Assembly: GCA_964035545.1 (NCBI GenBank)
Contig: OZ037772.1
Coordinates: 7,813,889 to 7,869,888, forward strand
DNA: 56,000 bases
Direction of reading: 5' to 3'
From: Bugula neritina
Lineage: Eukaryota > Bryozoa > Gymnolaemata > Cheilostomatida > Bugulidae
The notes below the pieces were generated by a model. The model made no database searches and had not been told where the DNA came from. It worked only from the letters and a program-made list of their open reading frames with translations. Numbering within the stretch: position 1 is the first letter of the stretch; the number at the start of each line of letters is the position of its first letter. Shown here one piece after another: positions 35,541 through 48,825 of the stretch. Both the position numbers and the translations under genes were made by a program.

Positions 35541-38500
35541 TTAGATGTCACATAAATGAAATAAATCAAATAAGCATATCTTGTAGATTTTATAGACTTT
35601 GATGACAAGAAGTTGCCCATCGCTGGTTTGCTGAAGCCTCGGCTTTACCTCTCCGGTGTTCACAGGAAATGCATTATATGCCTTGATTGGGGTTTGAGTT
35701 TTAACGTGGGCTTTTTGCTTTCTCAGATACTGTTGAAGTTAACTAAAGAATACAAATGATCAAAATATACAACATTTACCATTTTCTTATATGTTGATCA
35801 TTTCTACGTATTGACTATTTTTAACCTAAATTTCATAAATATTTTTTTGCAAGCAGCTTGCAGTTTGTTGCAAGACCTTTTTGCAGCATCTATTGAACTT
35901 TTATTCAAATAGTTTTTTTGATTTCTTTTTCAATTTCGCTATAAGATTCTAATTTGCTTGCTTGTACTAAATAGATTGAAATAACATAGTTTATTACTGA
36001 TGCCTGCACTTTTTATATACACAAATATAAACCTGATTGCAATTCCAAAGTATTTGGTTGCATTATTGCAAAATGGTCATAGCGCCATCTTTAATTGTAG
36101 TTTTTTCTACCATAATATATTTAAATGCTGGCTAATAAAACGAAATGGTTCAATATTAGATTAACTCTAATTTGAGACAAGCTACGTGTTAGCTAATCTA
36201 CCACATTAACAACTATATACTTTTAAACACATCAGGTTTTCTTAATTAGTTTGTTTAAATACATCTCACAAAATAGCAATGAATTTAGGCTTCAAAATTT
36301 TTGCAAGAACTTACTGTCTTTGTAGTGCTCATTTTAATGACAGGCTTTTTCTTCACTTTTTTCCCAGGTGCTGGTGCTAAAACCAAAAGTTTTTTCATTA
36401 AAAACTTTGTGTTATATCAAATGTCTCCGTAGCTGTCAGTCAAATATATAAAAATCTTGCGGTAGGTCTGTTTGTAAATTTTGCGAAAACTATTCAGAGA
36501 ACTTAAGCAAAAAATTCCTAAAGCAGAGTTCTAAGAAAAAATATTTCTTAACTTTTTATTATTTAAGCCAAAGTTTTTTAATTAAAACACATTATTTATT
36601 AGGGAATAAACAATTGAAACAAGCTATTTTTCATTGTATAGGATTCAAACAATATAAATAATCAATTATAATTATTAGGTAAAATTATTATTTTGTAAGG
36701 AATTGTTCTTAAATTGAGTAGTTCTGATAATTTTCACTAAATAGAAAATTTGTTATGTAGCGCTCATATTTATTATTTTTACGTTGTTTACTGTGATACC
36801 AGTTATTTTCAGCATAAAAACGAGCTAAATATTTTAGTAGCAGTAAACTGATGATTGCAGTAGGTAAAAAACATTTTAAATTTTAAGTCCATTACACTCA
36901 CAATCAAGTGGAGATAAGTTTTTAGTGAAGCACACTGCGGAACAATTGTAACATGTTATAATATAAATGAAACAATATAGAAAGCAACAGTTGAACAACA
37001 AAAAGACATTTTTCATGTCTAAGACTAACAGAATAAACATTGAATAAATAAATATAAACATAATTTGGATATTTTTAAACAGGTAAAAAAATTCAGTCGA
37101 TGAGCATGCTTGATCTTTGTGTTTTATGATAAAATAACTGAGTTTAATATTATAGTAGTTAAACAATAACTCAATTACTATTGTCTGTTGATAATGATTA
37201 TGTATTAGTAGTAGTCAGGTTATTGTTTACTATACTCATGCAGTTATCTTATATCCTACAGTATAATAATCAGGTAACTCATCAATGAAACATTTTCACT
37301 TGATTCATGAATAAAGGTTAACAACATACTTGAAAAGCTTGGTCCACCCGATACCTGAAACAATAATATTTTGCTAATTAGGCCTCAACTAATATTGTGT
37401 GTATCCTAAAATTTGAGATACGTATTCATATCACATGTAATAAAATATAATATTAATGTCAATAACGCCCACATTTTCATAGTCACCACAGCCCTGTGAG
37501 AAAACCCCTGATGGAATTTTTTTTTGTTAAATCGAGCTAAGAACTTATTCAGATTAGACACAGGAGCAATTATGACTGAATGCTCTTTCTAACATCACCA
37601 ATAGTTTTTGTCAGGGCCTAAACCCATGCTTCGTGAAGTACTAGGCAAACGCTCTAACCACTCAAACAAGGGTGCTACTATATACTATTATCAGCAAAGT
37701 TGATGTTTTATTTTTTTATTCATGATTTCTTTCAGCATATCTTATTATTTGAGTATTCAAGCAGTACATTTTCTAATTTTTAGGATTTGTATAACGTAGT
37801 TGAAAGTTCTCCTGTGCATAATTAAACGTGCATGATTTGTTTTTTATCTGACAAAAAAACAATGCCAAGATAATGCTTTTGCAGCGAACACAAGGCTACT
37901 GAGCCACAGATGCATTAGAAATATAATTGCAATTATAATTATAACAATTATAACTACACAAAGCTCAAGTTATATATGCAAAGATGTTGAATATCTTATA
38001 GTACTATGATTTACTAAAAAAACAGTGTCGATCAAACACCTTTTTCTACAGCCTTAATAAACAAAATAATCATTGTTTGAAAATATATAGGCAATAATAA
38101 TTTCATCATGTTTCGAGCAAATTAACAAATTAAAACAATTTTACAGATTATGATACAATTAAAGTAATTCAAAGGCACATACACGGCTACTCACCTTGTT
38201 GTTGACTGCTCCCACCTGCTGCTCTTTTCCTAAAAAAAGTAAAAAGCTCAACAACACTACACAAAAATTAGCAAATGCATAAGTTTTTACATAAGTCAGT
38301 CAAAAATTCTAAAATAAATTTGTGTGAGTCGATAGCAATTATCTTTGTTAGAACTTTTAAACAAACCCAAAGGTTTTACTAGTGAGCAATTATGCACTCT
38401 TCCTAGCACCACCGGGTTTTACTGGGGGTGAAGACACTGAGTTAATGTTTGTTGAGGCACGAATTTAACTGCGAATCTGTGACATGACAGGTTGTCTTCG

Positions 38501-40718
38501 AAAACCTTATACAACTGAAATAGGATGGATATATTATTTCTTCACAAGGATTTATATACAGAATTGCCGTTCATTATTATTACTTACTTTTTTGTATCTT
38601 TTGTCTTACGAATAATAATATTCCGCCCGTCAGGATCAACACACTTATGATGACTGCTGCAACAACTCCACCGGTTTTCTTTTTTTTAGATGCTTCAGTG
38701 GTTGGCGGTGGTGAGGTGAGAGGAGGGTAATCTAAGCATTAAGTTCTTTGAAAGTAAACAGGAACAACATGATCTGAATATAACTAGTGTTTTACTAGAA
38801 AGTCTTAGTAATGGCTGTCATACTATAACTCTGTTCTCTGATACTCGTGGACTCACGCAAGTTTATAGTTGCTATCCCTGTGAGAGACCCCTGATAGAAA
38901 TGGCTTTTGTTAAAGCAGGCTAAGGACGTATTTAAATGAAGCACAGGAGCAATTATGACTGGATGCTCTTCCTAACACCACCAATAGCCTTTGTCTGGGC
39001 CCGAACCCATGATCTTGTGCTTACTAGGCAAACACTCTAATCCCTAGACCACGGTTGCTCCGTTATAATTAGTGTTTTACATTTATTGACAATAAAAATT
39101 TATTCAGTAAAAAACTTACTCAATAAAACTCATCCAAATTTCAACTTGAGGTCAAGTATACTTAAAACTTTAGTTATACTAAATAATTAAAAACTCAAAA
39201 CTCACCCGTATAACCAAGCGAATAAATTGAATGATCACCAATGATGTAAATTTTCGAAGCTTCTCTAGACGCAACAAAGTTTCTAGGGTGCTCTAGTTTG
39301 CATGTAGCAATCGAACCCCCAATAACACTGACATCGCCATTTTGGAGAAGGCATATAGATGATACAAAGGATTGGGCCAAATCTACGACCCGTAGCACAT
39401 GGTTTTTGTAATCTGTGAGTAGAATGGTTTGGTTATCTAGAAAGTGTAGGTATTTTGGTTTCCGAATTTTTGCACTGTCTAGTGCACCATCGTTGTGTCC
39501 AAAGCCAGAAATAATAATCTCAGGTGAGCTTGCTGTGGCAGAAGATACTCGAATTATACTTGAGTTGGTGGTGAAGTAAAGGTATGCACCAGTAGGGTCA
39601 AAGGTCATACCGAATAGCTCTTCGTTTAAATTAGCTATAGTTTGAATGAACCAGGTTGAGCCGACTAGAAGAAGGCATCTAAGCCGTCCATCGCTGCTTT
39701 CATAAAAGTAAATTTTTTTGCTCTCCGATGGTGATACAGCCATGCCAAATGGATACGCTACTTCCGCAGATGTAAAATCGCCATCTTGTATGCGTCGGAA
39801 TCCCCCACAAACTCCAGTTAGATCACTGGTTATGTTGCTTACGCGATCAAGAGTTCTGAAACAACTGTTATCCTGATCAGAGATCCATATATGTTTATCA
39901 TTTGCCGGGCTTGTAGCTATTCCATTTATATAGCCAAACCTTGACAGACTCTTTCCTCCGTTAACATATCCATCAAGGTTTGACAATCCTCCTATATAGT
40001 GTGGAGTCTTGAAGTCACTAGTAGTGTAAATACCGTATCCAAACACCACCAAGTAATTCCCTTTCACAAAGTCATCTGCCACTATGTATCGACATTCAGG
40101 CCCACCGCTGTTAGTCCGAAATAAAACTTTCATTTCTTCAAATTTAATGCTAAAAAATGAGCATTGATAAATCACTCTGAACTAGTTTGCAATTTTTTGG
40201 GATATATTAGCAGAAAGTTTAAAACAATTTGCATAAAAGCAGTTTATACTGTCCACATTTTATTGTACTCGTTCTATCAGTGTGAATTCATGCAGGTTGC
40301 TTACTGTGTACTGTACAGGCTTACCTATCTGTGTGTGTTTTGTACTCAATATCTCCATAAGTGACATGCCAGAGAAGTTTTCCCTGAAACATTTTATTTC
40401 AACAATTATCATGTTTTTGCTGTTTAAATTTTATGTTTTTGGTCTCTGTTTACTGCCAGACATTTTAATCGACTTGTTGCATCAGGGAATTATTTAAGAT
40501 GTATAAGAGCTTGAATGAAAGTGTTACTTTCATGCTAGGTATTGCATGCTCTGATGCAGATATTCTCTTGTTAGCCAAAAATTGACATTTATTGGTATAA
40601 GAGCTAAAATATTTGATATGCAGGCCCTATTAGCATATACACTACATCAATTTTGAAATAATATTGTTTGTATACTTACACATATGCAAATCACTAATAG
40701 ATAGAGTCGGAATTTCAT
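35541..40718 (-). CDS. P7: propeller receptor with TM helix and degenerate tyrosine tail
   Basis: Exons: 40680-40718, 40325-40383, 39206-40149, 38588-38731, 38195-38229, 37330-37354, 36315-36376 and a last exon starting at 35729 (ends 35541, 498 residues in all) or at 35742 (then an early TAA at 35701-35703, 449 residues). The first choice restores the family frame and is preferred. Signal peptide MKFRLYLLVICIC; propeller about 34-347; Pro/Thr stalk; TM about 368-389 (GGVVAAVIISVLILTGGILL); Lys-rich exon 7 (PAPGKKVKKKPVIK). The tail keeps the first tyrosine motif (AYNAFPVNTGEV, Y454), but the partner YASL is absent and replaced by unrelated sequence reaching a later stop. Exons 5 and 6 are shorter than in P8 and P9. 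AATAAA lies at 35433-35438. The ectodomain is most like P8. Signalling may be altered or lost. Confidence 0.75.
37488..37676 (-). mobile_element. SINE copy in P7 intron
   Basis: Carries GACACAGGAGCAATTATGAC, CTAACATCACCAATAG and a tRNA-like end matching the SINE at 33099-33283 in the same orientation. It lies between P7 exons 5 and 6. No clear target-site duplication. Confidence 0.7.
38796..39063 (-). mobile_element. SINE copy in P7 intron with 17-bp target-site duplication
   Basis: Same SINE family and orientation as 33099-33283. It is flanked by TATAACTAGTGTTTTAC at 38779-38795 and the one-mismatch copy TATAATTAGTGTTTTAC at 39064-39080. It lies between the propeller exon and the TM exon of P7. 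Confidence 0.75.
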
Positions 40719-41873
40719 TGTCAACTTGAATAATCTCCTGACTTACAATATTTTTATCATAGAGTTTAGCTAGCAAAACAATACAGTTGCGAATTTGAGA
40801 ATTTCAGTCATGCAAAATATTTCACTTCAATAAAAATAAGAAAAAAAACATTGCTTTAATTAGCCTAATACCTTCATGCATTGAGTTCAAAGTAACAAGC
40901 ATGCAGTTGAATAAAACACATTCACAACTTTATTTTGTCATTTTTAGTGCCAGTTATTTAGAAAACTGTCTTCTTGTATACAAATTTTAAATAATTCTTT
41001 GAAACTTTCTACAAAAACACTAGTTTTTTTTCAGAATAGTTTACCTAGTTTTGACTCAGTTTCTCATTTGTTGATGTTGAGTATTTTTTATAACTTTAAG
41101 ATATTATATTGACTCGGTCCCATCCTAGACAAGAAACCAAACATAAAACAGCTCTGTCATATTTAGTTTCAATTGTATATTATATATATTGTGTATATAT
41201 TATGAACTTTTTTTTGCTGTATCTTATTTGAGCTTTCATTTTTGTTCTTTTTTAGATATCATGTATATATCACGTACATGTTACATCTATGTATATAGTT
41301 TTACCACATTGACATGGCATGTTTAAATATGTATATTATTAAACAGCAAAATGTCTAAATGTAAGTTTGAAGTAGATGTGTTTACATATTTTAGAGTGTG
41401 TCATTGCTTTCTGGGCTTTGGGCCGAATTTGAAACGTTGTTTGAGGAAACAACTGAGCTGCACACTTGCTAAGAAAGTTTATATAAATCAATTGAACTGT
41501 TTGTAATGTGAGGGTTGGGTAGAACCAAATCACGTGATCATCATAATTTAGGTTTGGTTTCAGATTTTAAGAAAATTGGGTTAATACTTTAGGAAACCTA
41601 TGGAGCCACTTTTTAGACAACTCAGTCAAAGCTGTGATAAAACTGCAAAGAATTTACAAGTATTCATAAATTTTTATTTATTGAAATTTTGTTTTAAGTT
41701 GAACATAATACAGAAAACTAAAATATCAATTGTATAGTTTGCATTATAGTAATGCACTGAGTTTGAAAACAAGTTTTTGGGATAGATGTCACATAAAACT
41801 ACCGAAATAAAAAAAAATAGTTTGTAGTATTAAGTAGATTTTTAAATAAAGATGTTTTTAGTCACTGAGGTGC
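40719..41873. other. Intergenic spacer P7-P8, no gene seen
   Basis: AT-rich DNA between the P7 start and the P8 stop. It contains the probable P8 polyadenylation signal: two overlapping AATAAA hexamers on the minus strand at 41673-41682, about 195 nt after the stop. Confidence 0.6.
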
Positions 41874-44800
41874 TTATAGAAGACTGGCATAAACATCCGC
41901 TTCATCGACTTTCATTACTCCTGTAGTCACAGGAAATGAACTGTACACTTGCTCTTGAACTGGAGGGTTTGCATAATCATGCTCTACTTGCTCAGGCTGT
42001 GTTGAAGGTGTCTATAAAGAACAAAATTCCATCACCCCAAAGTTTTAAATACGTTCTGTTTCAAGCAAATCAAATTTGTTTAATTTATTCAGAAAATTGT
42101 ATCAGAAAAACATGTTTTTCATTTATTTTAAATCATTTCAATTCAGAATTTATTCTAATTTAATGGACAACAATTCAAATAAAAAAATTTAGTGTTTGTT
42201 GAAAAAAATATTTGATGAGCTTTAGGCCTATATTTTATTGCACTGAATTAACTGCTTTTCCATTCAATGAGTTTTATTTGACTTTGTAGTATATGCGCTT
42301 CTCTACAACTAACTATTAATTATTAAACTTATATTAGCTGGCAGCTACATGATCATTTTATAGAGTTGTGAATTTAAACTTTAATTTTTTTAAATAAATC
42401 TTTTTTATTTTGTTTATAGTAGCTATTATAACTATAATCAAATAATGTTATTTCAAGATTTCTGTGTGAAAAATGTGTAGTACACTCATTTATATTTTTA
42501 CTACTTATTTTGCTATTCATTTGCGGAATATAACATTCCAGCTGCTATAATTGGAGGTTTCACCAAAACTTTTAAACTGTAATATTATTAATTAAAAAAA
42601 CTTTAAATCTTTGATAATTCGCACTAAATACATAGATTGAAATGATTTGACTTTGATGAACTATTTATATACACATATATAGAGTTGATGTAGTTAGAGT
42701 ACCTAATTGTATTAATATATCAAGTATTATTATATAAATTGTAAGCTTCATCAGCAGTTAAAAATAAAATAGTTGAATCAAAAATTTAATCTAAGGGAAA
42801 TTAAACAATTGGATAGCAAGCTATACCAACTGTAGTAATTTGCCCAAAAACTAAGAAATAATGTTTAGCTAAAAGTTTTTTGTAGAAAATATCCGCAGTA
42901 TATCAAGTTGTATTAAGTATGGCAAAGTGTCTTAGCCTAAAACTTTTATATAAAAGCTTACTCTGTTTAAATTGCTCTGCCTTTTCTTCGATTTTTTGGG
43001 TTTCTTTTTTTCACCGTCTTGTTTCTTGCGTTCTAAAGAAAATGTTTTTAAAATGTTACAATATTTAAAAGTCAACTTGAAAAACCTTCCTGGCCTCTCT
43101 ACTACTCATTCAGTCTTTAAACTCCCTTGACCTCTCCATACTACTCCGGAATACGCTATTACTACACTTCACTAAAAGTTTAAATAGCTTGAGAAATGGT
43201 TTTTCCCATTAGGATTCATGCAAACCCGATACATCCTCTTTGAAAGCAGGAACACTAACCATTACGCTAATAATTGGCCACAGAGTAATAGCGACACTAG
43301 CATATGCTGATCAATTAAGCTTATTATCCAAATGTACTTGCTAGCTTATTATAAAGACAAAAAACATACCTGATTTTGGCCTGGCTACTTCAGCGCTTGT
43401 CTCGCTGTACCCCTAAAATATTCACATTTTTAAAATAAAGTTTTGTAATTGTTTTAAAAAACCTGGTTTTGTGCAACTCGAGTTGGTAAAGAAATTATAA
43501 CGTTTTGTTCATTTATTTACAATTGTTTGTTATACTCTTCAAACCATTTCCAAACTCATTCTTTAAATTTTATAATTCTTTATATAAAGTTTTTTGTAAA
43601 AATTGCACAGGACCGTACATTTAGAACATGTGGGTTTGAAAAGATTTGTAAATAAAATAATGTTATCTTTTACTAAGATAATTATTAGAAACTAGAAGAG
43701 CATTCAAAAAATATGCAAACATAGGTTTGTGGTATATTATATAATACTCTTATGGTTGACTATAAACATAGTTATTCAAATATTTTTTTTAAAGAAACAT
43801 AAAAGATAAAAATCTAGAGTTAATGGAAGCATAGCGATTGCATATTGTAAAATTTTTGACCAAATCAAAATTGCACACTGGTTCTGTTGCAGTTGAAATA
43901 ATAAAAAAAGCACGTACTATGGTGTCAGCTTGCACTACAGGAGGTTTTCGATGGTTCATTCTGTCTATCGTTGGCTCTACTGTTCTGATCTCTCCTAAAA
44001 GAGATAGTAATAATTTTAGTACCAATAATACTATAGTAAAATTCACAAATATTTATAGTTATTTTCTTGTGAGAGTTTTTATTAGAAATGTTTTTGTAAG
44101 GCATGCTGAGGATTTTTTCATATGAGGCACAGGAGAGAGTATGACTGAAAGCTTTGCCAATGGCTTTTGTTGAGATTTAAACTCGTGACTTAGTGTTTAA
44201 TTAACCATTGCTCTAACCCCTAGAATATGTTGATCCTTTTTCAAGGTTTTGTTATCAATCATTTCTCACGTTTTGAAAGGATTATATTTGAATAATCATC
44301 TCTGTGAGAACCCCTTCAAGATGTTTAGCAAAAGAACATTTGTTGATACATTGATGCCTTCTTAGTATCCCCAATGAGAAAAACTCTGCTAAAATGCTTG
44401 AAGTACCATTTTGTTTTCTATGCTACTCTTGCTCCTTAGCACAGCAACTAATAGTCCTCAAACCAGTGTTTTCAACGGTTGAAAATATATCATTGCGAAT
44501 TAAATTTTTGAGGATCCACGAAAAGCTGGTGTATGTCAAAATGTTGTACAAAACATTTGATTGTCGTTAAAATAGCATCTTTTTTTTCATATGCACGTAT
44601 TAACAAATTTGTCAAATAATTTCACTACTAACCTTGTTTTTCTTTTAGTACAAGAAATATTAAAACTGCAGCAACCAAACTCAGCAAAACAAGGATGATT
44701 GCAGCAAAAATTCTCCCAGCGTTGGTTTTACCAGAACTCCCAGAAGGTGTTGCGGTGGTTGTAGGTACTGCTACAACTAAAATAATAAACTTTGCTAAAT

Positions 44801-47175
44801 AGTATATTTATCTACTCAATAGAAAATGCAATGTTTAAAAACATAGTTTTTTTTCTCTAGTTATGGAAAGAACTTTTGATCTATACCACAAAAATACATG
44901 AACAAGCAAACATATTAAAACAGGGTTTATCAGGTCAAATTTCTGTCTGCAGTACAGTGCAACTTGTATAAGAATAAAAAATTTGAGATCAAAAACTTAC
45001 TAGAATAGTTGAGAGCATAAATCGTAGAGTCTCCTATTATGTAAAGTGTCGATGATTCTCTAGATATGACAAAGTTTCTAGGATAAGGCATTCTGCATGT
45101 ATTAATTGAACCATTTTGAAGCATACTACCATCAGTTTGCAAACGGCATACAGTTGACACAAAAGAGAGAGTCAAGTCTACAACTCTTAGCACATGGTTC
45201 TTGTAATCTGTGAGTAGAATCGTTTTGTGGTCTAAGAAGTGTAAATATTTTGGTTCCCGCATTTTCGCACTGCCTAATGCACCGTCATTGTGTCCGAAGC
45301 CAGAAATAAGAGTCTCGGGTGAGCTTTCCCAGTTGGAAGATACTCGCATAACACTGGAGTTAGTGGTAAAGTAAAGATATGCACCAGTAAGGTCAAATGT
45401 CAGACCAGATATATTTTTGTTAATTTGAGCTATAGTTTGGATGGACCAAGTTGAGCCAACTAGAAGAAGGCACCTAATTCGCCCATCGAGGCTTTCATGA
45501 AAGTAGATTTTTTTGCTCTCTGATGGTGATACAGCCATGCCAAATGGATACGCTACTTCCGCAGATGTAAAATCGCCATCCCGTATGCGTCGTATTTTAC
45601 CGCATGCTCCAGTAAGATCACTGGTAATATTGGTTAAGCGATCAAGAGTTCTGAAGCAACCATTATCCTCGTCAGAGATCCATATATGTCGATTACTACT
45701 CGGGCTCGTGGCTACTCCATTGATATAACCAAATCTTGACTGGCTCTTTCCACCATTAGCATGTCCTCCTATGTTTGACAATCCTCCTATATAGTGTGGG
45801 GTTATAAAGTCACTAGTTGTGTAAATACCGTATCCAAACACCACCAAGTAATTTCCTTTTATGAAATCATCTGCCACTATGTATCTACACTGAGGTTGAT
45901 TGATGTTTGTTGCAAACAAGTATTTCACTTTGTGAAACTTTATGCTACAAAAAAAGTGTTGAATTATGCAGCTTAAAAAACCTTGTCACTATGTTAAGTA
46001 TACATAAAATATCAACACACAGGACAGTTAAGGGCAACCTTTAGCTGCAGCTCCCATACTGAGGTTTGCATTGTAATCATATTCATATCATATATATAGC
46101 TTGCTGTGTACTTTGTTTATGTAGCACCCATAATGAAATGTTAATAGATGATGCAGCCATAAGTGAGGTTGCTGTTTACTGGTTGTAGTTAGATCGTAGG
46201 CTAAACACTTGTAGGTAGGCAACACACATGCTACTCACAGAGCAATATTATAAAAGAAGCTGAACTACATTTTGAAAGAAATTTCTGATATTTTTAGTAA
46301 GGGTGCCCTTAACTATTCTGAAAAGATTTATTTTTAGAAATTTGGCCTGAAAAAAATTTAGCTGTTACTAAAAGTTTACTATCTGCAAGTTGCTCATTGT
46401 GTATAAGTGTACCTGTTGATGTGATCTTTATACAAAGCCCCTCCATCTGTTGCATGCCAATACAGCTCTAGCTAAAACACAGTTTTTAAAGTTTATCATT
46501 TTTTTTTTCAAAAATTATTTTTCAGTTAAGCAAATAGATACAATGGCAATCATTTTATGATACTTAATTTTTTAGACATGAAACCATAGGTGTATGTCTA
46601 ATGAAGAGATTCATCTAACTTGGTTTGTTTTCAGGCTAGGAATTTTTATTTTCTATTGAGTCACTTTACTTTATTTAGTAAAAAATCTAGACGTTCACAC
46701 CAAAACTTAGATTTTCCTCAAAGTTGATGAAATTTACTTTGAGGAAAATGGGATAATTTTATTTGTTGATTCTGATAAAGTGTAGTCAAAAAAGCTAGAA
46801 AAGGGTCGTACAACATTAGTTTGCCAAATGCATCTATTCAGACCATGATAATTTTTTCATTATAGTCCACACATCTCAATTTACTAAAAACATAGTAAAA
46901 GATATTTAAAATCAAGAGAAATAATAAAATTAACAGTTATCTTCATTCTTTAATATTTTTGATTTAGCTAAACTTTTATACATTTGCATCTATATTTTGA
47001 AAAGTAGTTAAAGAATGTAGATATGGAGTTTGTGCTAAATCAAGTAAAATGACCAAAATACGAGTTATCTTACAGCATACCTAAATTGAAACATACATTG
47101 GTATGATAGGTAAAATATTGAGATTGCAATAGCAATAGAAGTACTCACACAGATTAGTATTGCCAATAAGTACAT
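41874..47175 (-). CDS. P8: propeller receptor with TM helix and YSSF/YASL tail
   Basis: Eight exons, 500 residues: 47149-47175, 46413-46471, 45001-45944, 44633-44776, 43918-43994, 43370-43412, 42962-43032, 41874-42011. The signal exon is the shortest of the family (MYLLAILIC); an upstream ATG at 47200 hits a stop after five codons and was not used. Propeller about 30-343 with SGFGHNDG, LTDYKNHVLRVVDL and Cys at GCFRT/TGAC, IRC, TVCRL and NTCRM. A short Thr/Ser stalk precedes TM about 365-387 (FAAIILVLLSLVAAVLIFLV). The tail has a strongly basic exon 7 (KKKPKKSKKR) and a last exon with YANP, VYSSFPV (Y478) and VDEADVYASLL (Y496). Acidic residues before YASL recall hemITAM motifs. Likely a signalling receptor; ligand unknown. 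Exon 3 shares a nearly identical patch with P7. Confidence 0.85.
43211..43280 (-). mobile_element. tRNA-like repeat in P8 intron
   Basis: On the minus strand TTAGCGTAATGGTTAGTG (A box like), CCTGCTTTCAAAGAGG (anticodon-arm like, loop CTTTCAA) and GGGTTTGCATGAATCC (B box like) follow at tRNA spacing. Acceptor pairing is poor, so a SINE or pseudo-tRNA is likelier than a tRNA gene. Confidence 0.45.
44118..44233 (-). mobile_element. Degenerate SINE copy in P8 intron
   Basis: GAGGCACAGGAGAGAGTATG, CCAATGGCTTTTGTTGAG and GCTCTAACCCCTAGAATATG match the SINE body and head in order. It lies between P8 exons 4 and 5. Confidence 0.6.
46711..46749. repeat. Perfect hairpin in P8 intron 1
   Basis: ATTTTCCTCAAAGT (46711-46724) is exactly reverse-complementary to ACTTTGAGGAAAAT (46736-46749), with an 11-nt loop. 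Function unknown. Confidence 0.85.
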
Positions 47176-48302
47176 TCTAAACTTATTTTTCGATATTCAT
47201 AATGCTTAAAAACACAAAATTTTATTCATAGAAGTTAGTTAACTAAACAATATGCATGTAAACTTAAAAATTTCAGTCATGCAAAGTATTTTGCATTTAT
47301 TAATTGAAAAGGGAAATATTTTTTGTCTGATTATGAGATTTGCAGAAATTTTTTTGGAATATCAATATATGACCATGTTGTTTTGTTTTATTGTACATGA
47401 GCCTAAATTTTTTCAGCATTTACATATTATTTGATAAATTCTTTTAAATTGATTTAGCAACAATTTTCTGAAACTTGACAAATTAAATTGGAAGTAGAGC
47501 TTTAATTGGTCTATTTTCCATTTTTTTCTCATCAAGCCATTTATTGGTTGCGCTATTCATACATTTCCTTATATGCAAATGCTTTGTGGTAGCTGGAGCT
47601 ATGCTTGATGAGTTTTATGTGCACTACAAGCGAAATATCATATGCATTCAAGCAGCAACACTTTACAAATCACAAGTATTTCTGGCCAGACAAAAATAGC
47701 TCTTTTGCGTTTTACTTGCTGTCAATATCTTATGCTATTTTTGTGTTTAGTATGCAGTTTAGTTAATTCTTCACAATAAGGTAAATATTAATTTAGCTCC
47801 ACATATAAAACTACAACTCAGGACCGTATGCCCATAATATGTTTGCAGTCATTCAGGATAGTTTCTAATAAAAGTTCATTCGTTAAATGTGCTAATTTGA
47901 CATAAGCTCTTAGGTAAAATCACCTCATCTTCTAATTCACTTTTTGATAGTTCAATATTGTGTTTAGTCATTTTATCACCTTCTACATATACATACAACA
48001 TCTTACTCTTGTATTGGAATAGTGTATCATGTGTAAGGATGTCAATAGAAACCTGCCTGTCCTCTAAAATTATGATAACACAACAGATTTAAGAGAAAAA
48101 TTACTGCATTGGCTGCCGATTTTATAAATAACCTTTCATGCACGGTACATTGCTCACAGAATAGTGTGTATGTCTGCATACACTAAAAAAAACTTGGGGA
48201 TGACAACTGCGGTCATAGCATAAGCCAATTTTTTTATGACGATATGAATTGCACCTGTTGGCATATTGATATATTGCTATGTCATATTTCCATGCATCAA
48301 TG

Positions 48303-48622
<320 letters not shown>

Positions 48623-48656
48623 CTGTAAGAAATCCACAAAGTTTTTATCTTGTTGG

Positions 48657-48662
48657 TTTATT
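48657..48662 (-). promoter_or_regulatory. Polyadenylation signal AATAAA of P9
   Basis: AATAAA on the minus strand about 165 nt after the P9 stop and just before the CA array. Confidence 0.45.
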
Positions 48663-48825
48663 TTTAGTTTTGCTTCAAGTTTACCAAACTACATTAAACA
48701 CAAATACCAACTTCGTACTTTGCAATAGCAATGCACAATACATTAAAAATTACATTTGAAAAAAGGTAGCATAAAGCAACCGGAGGAATATGTATTTGGT
48801 AAGTCCTGCTGTCAAGATTTTCTAA

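Noticed and set aside
43211-43280. Functional tRNA gene
   Set aside because: A and B box like words are present but the acceptor stem pairs poorly; treated as a tRNA-derived repeat. The same applies to 28535-28612 and 25470-25545.
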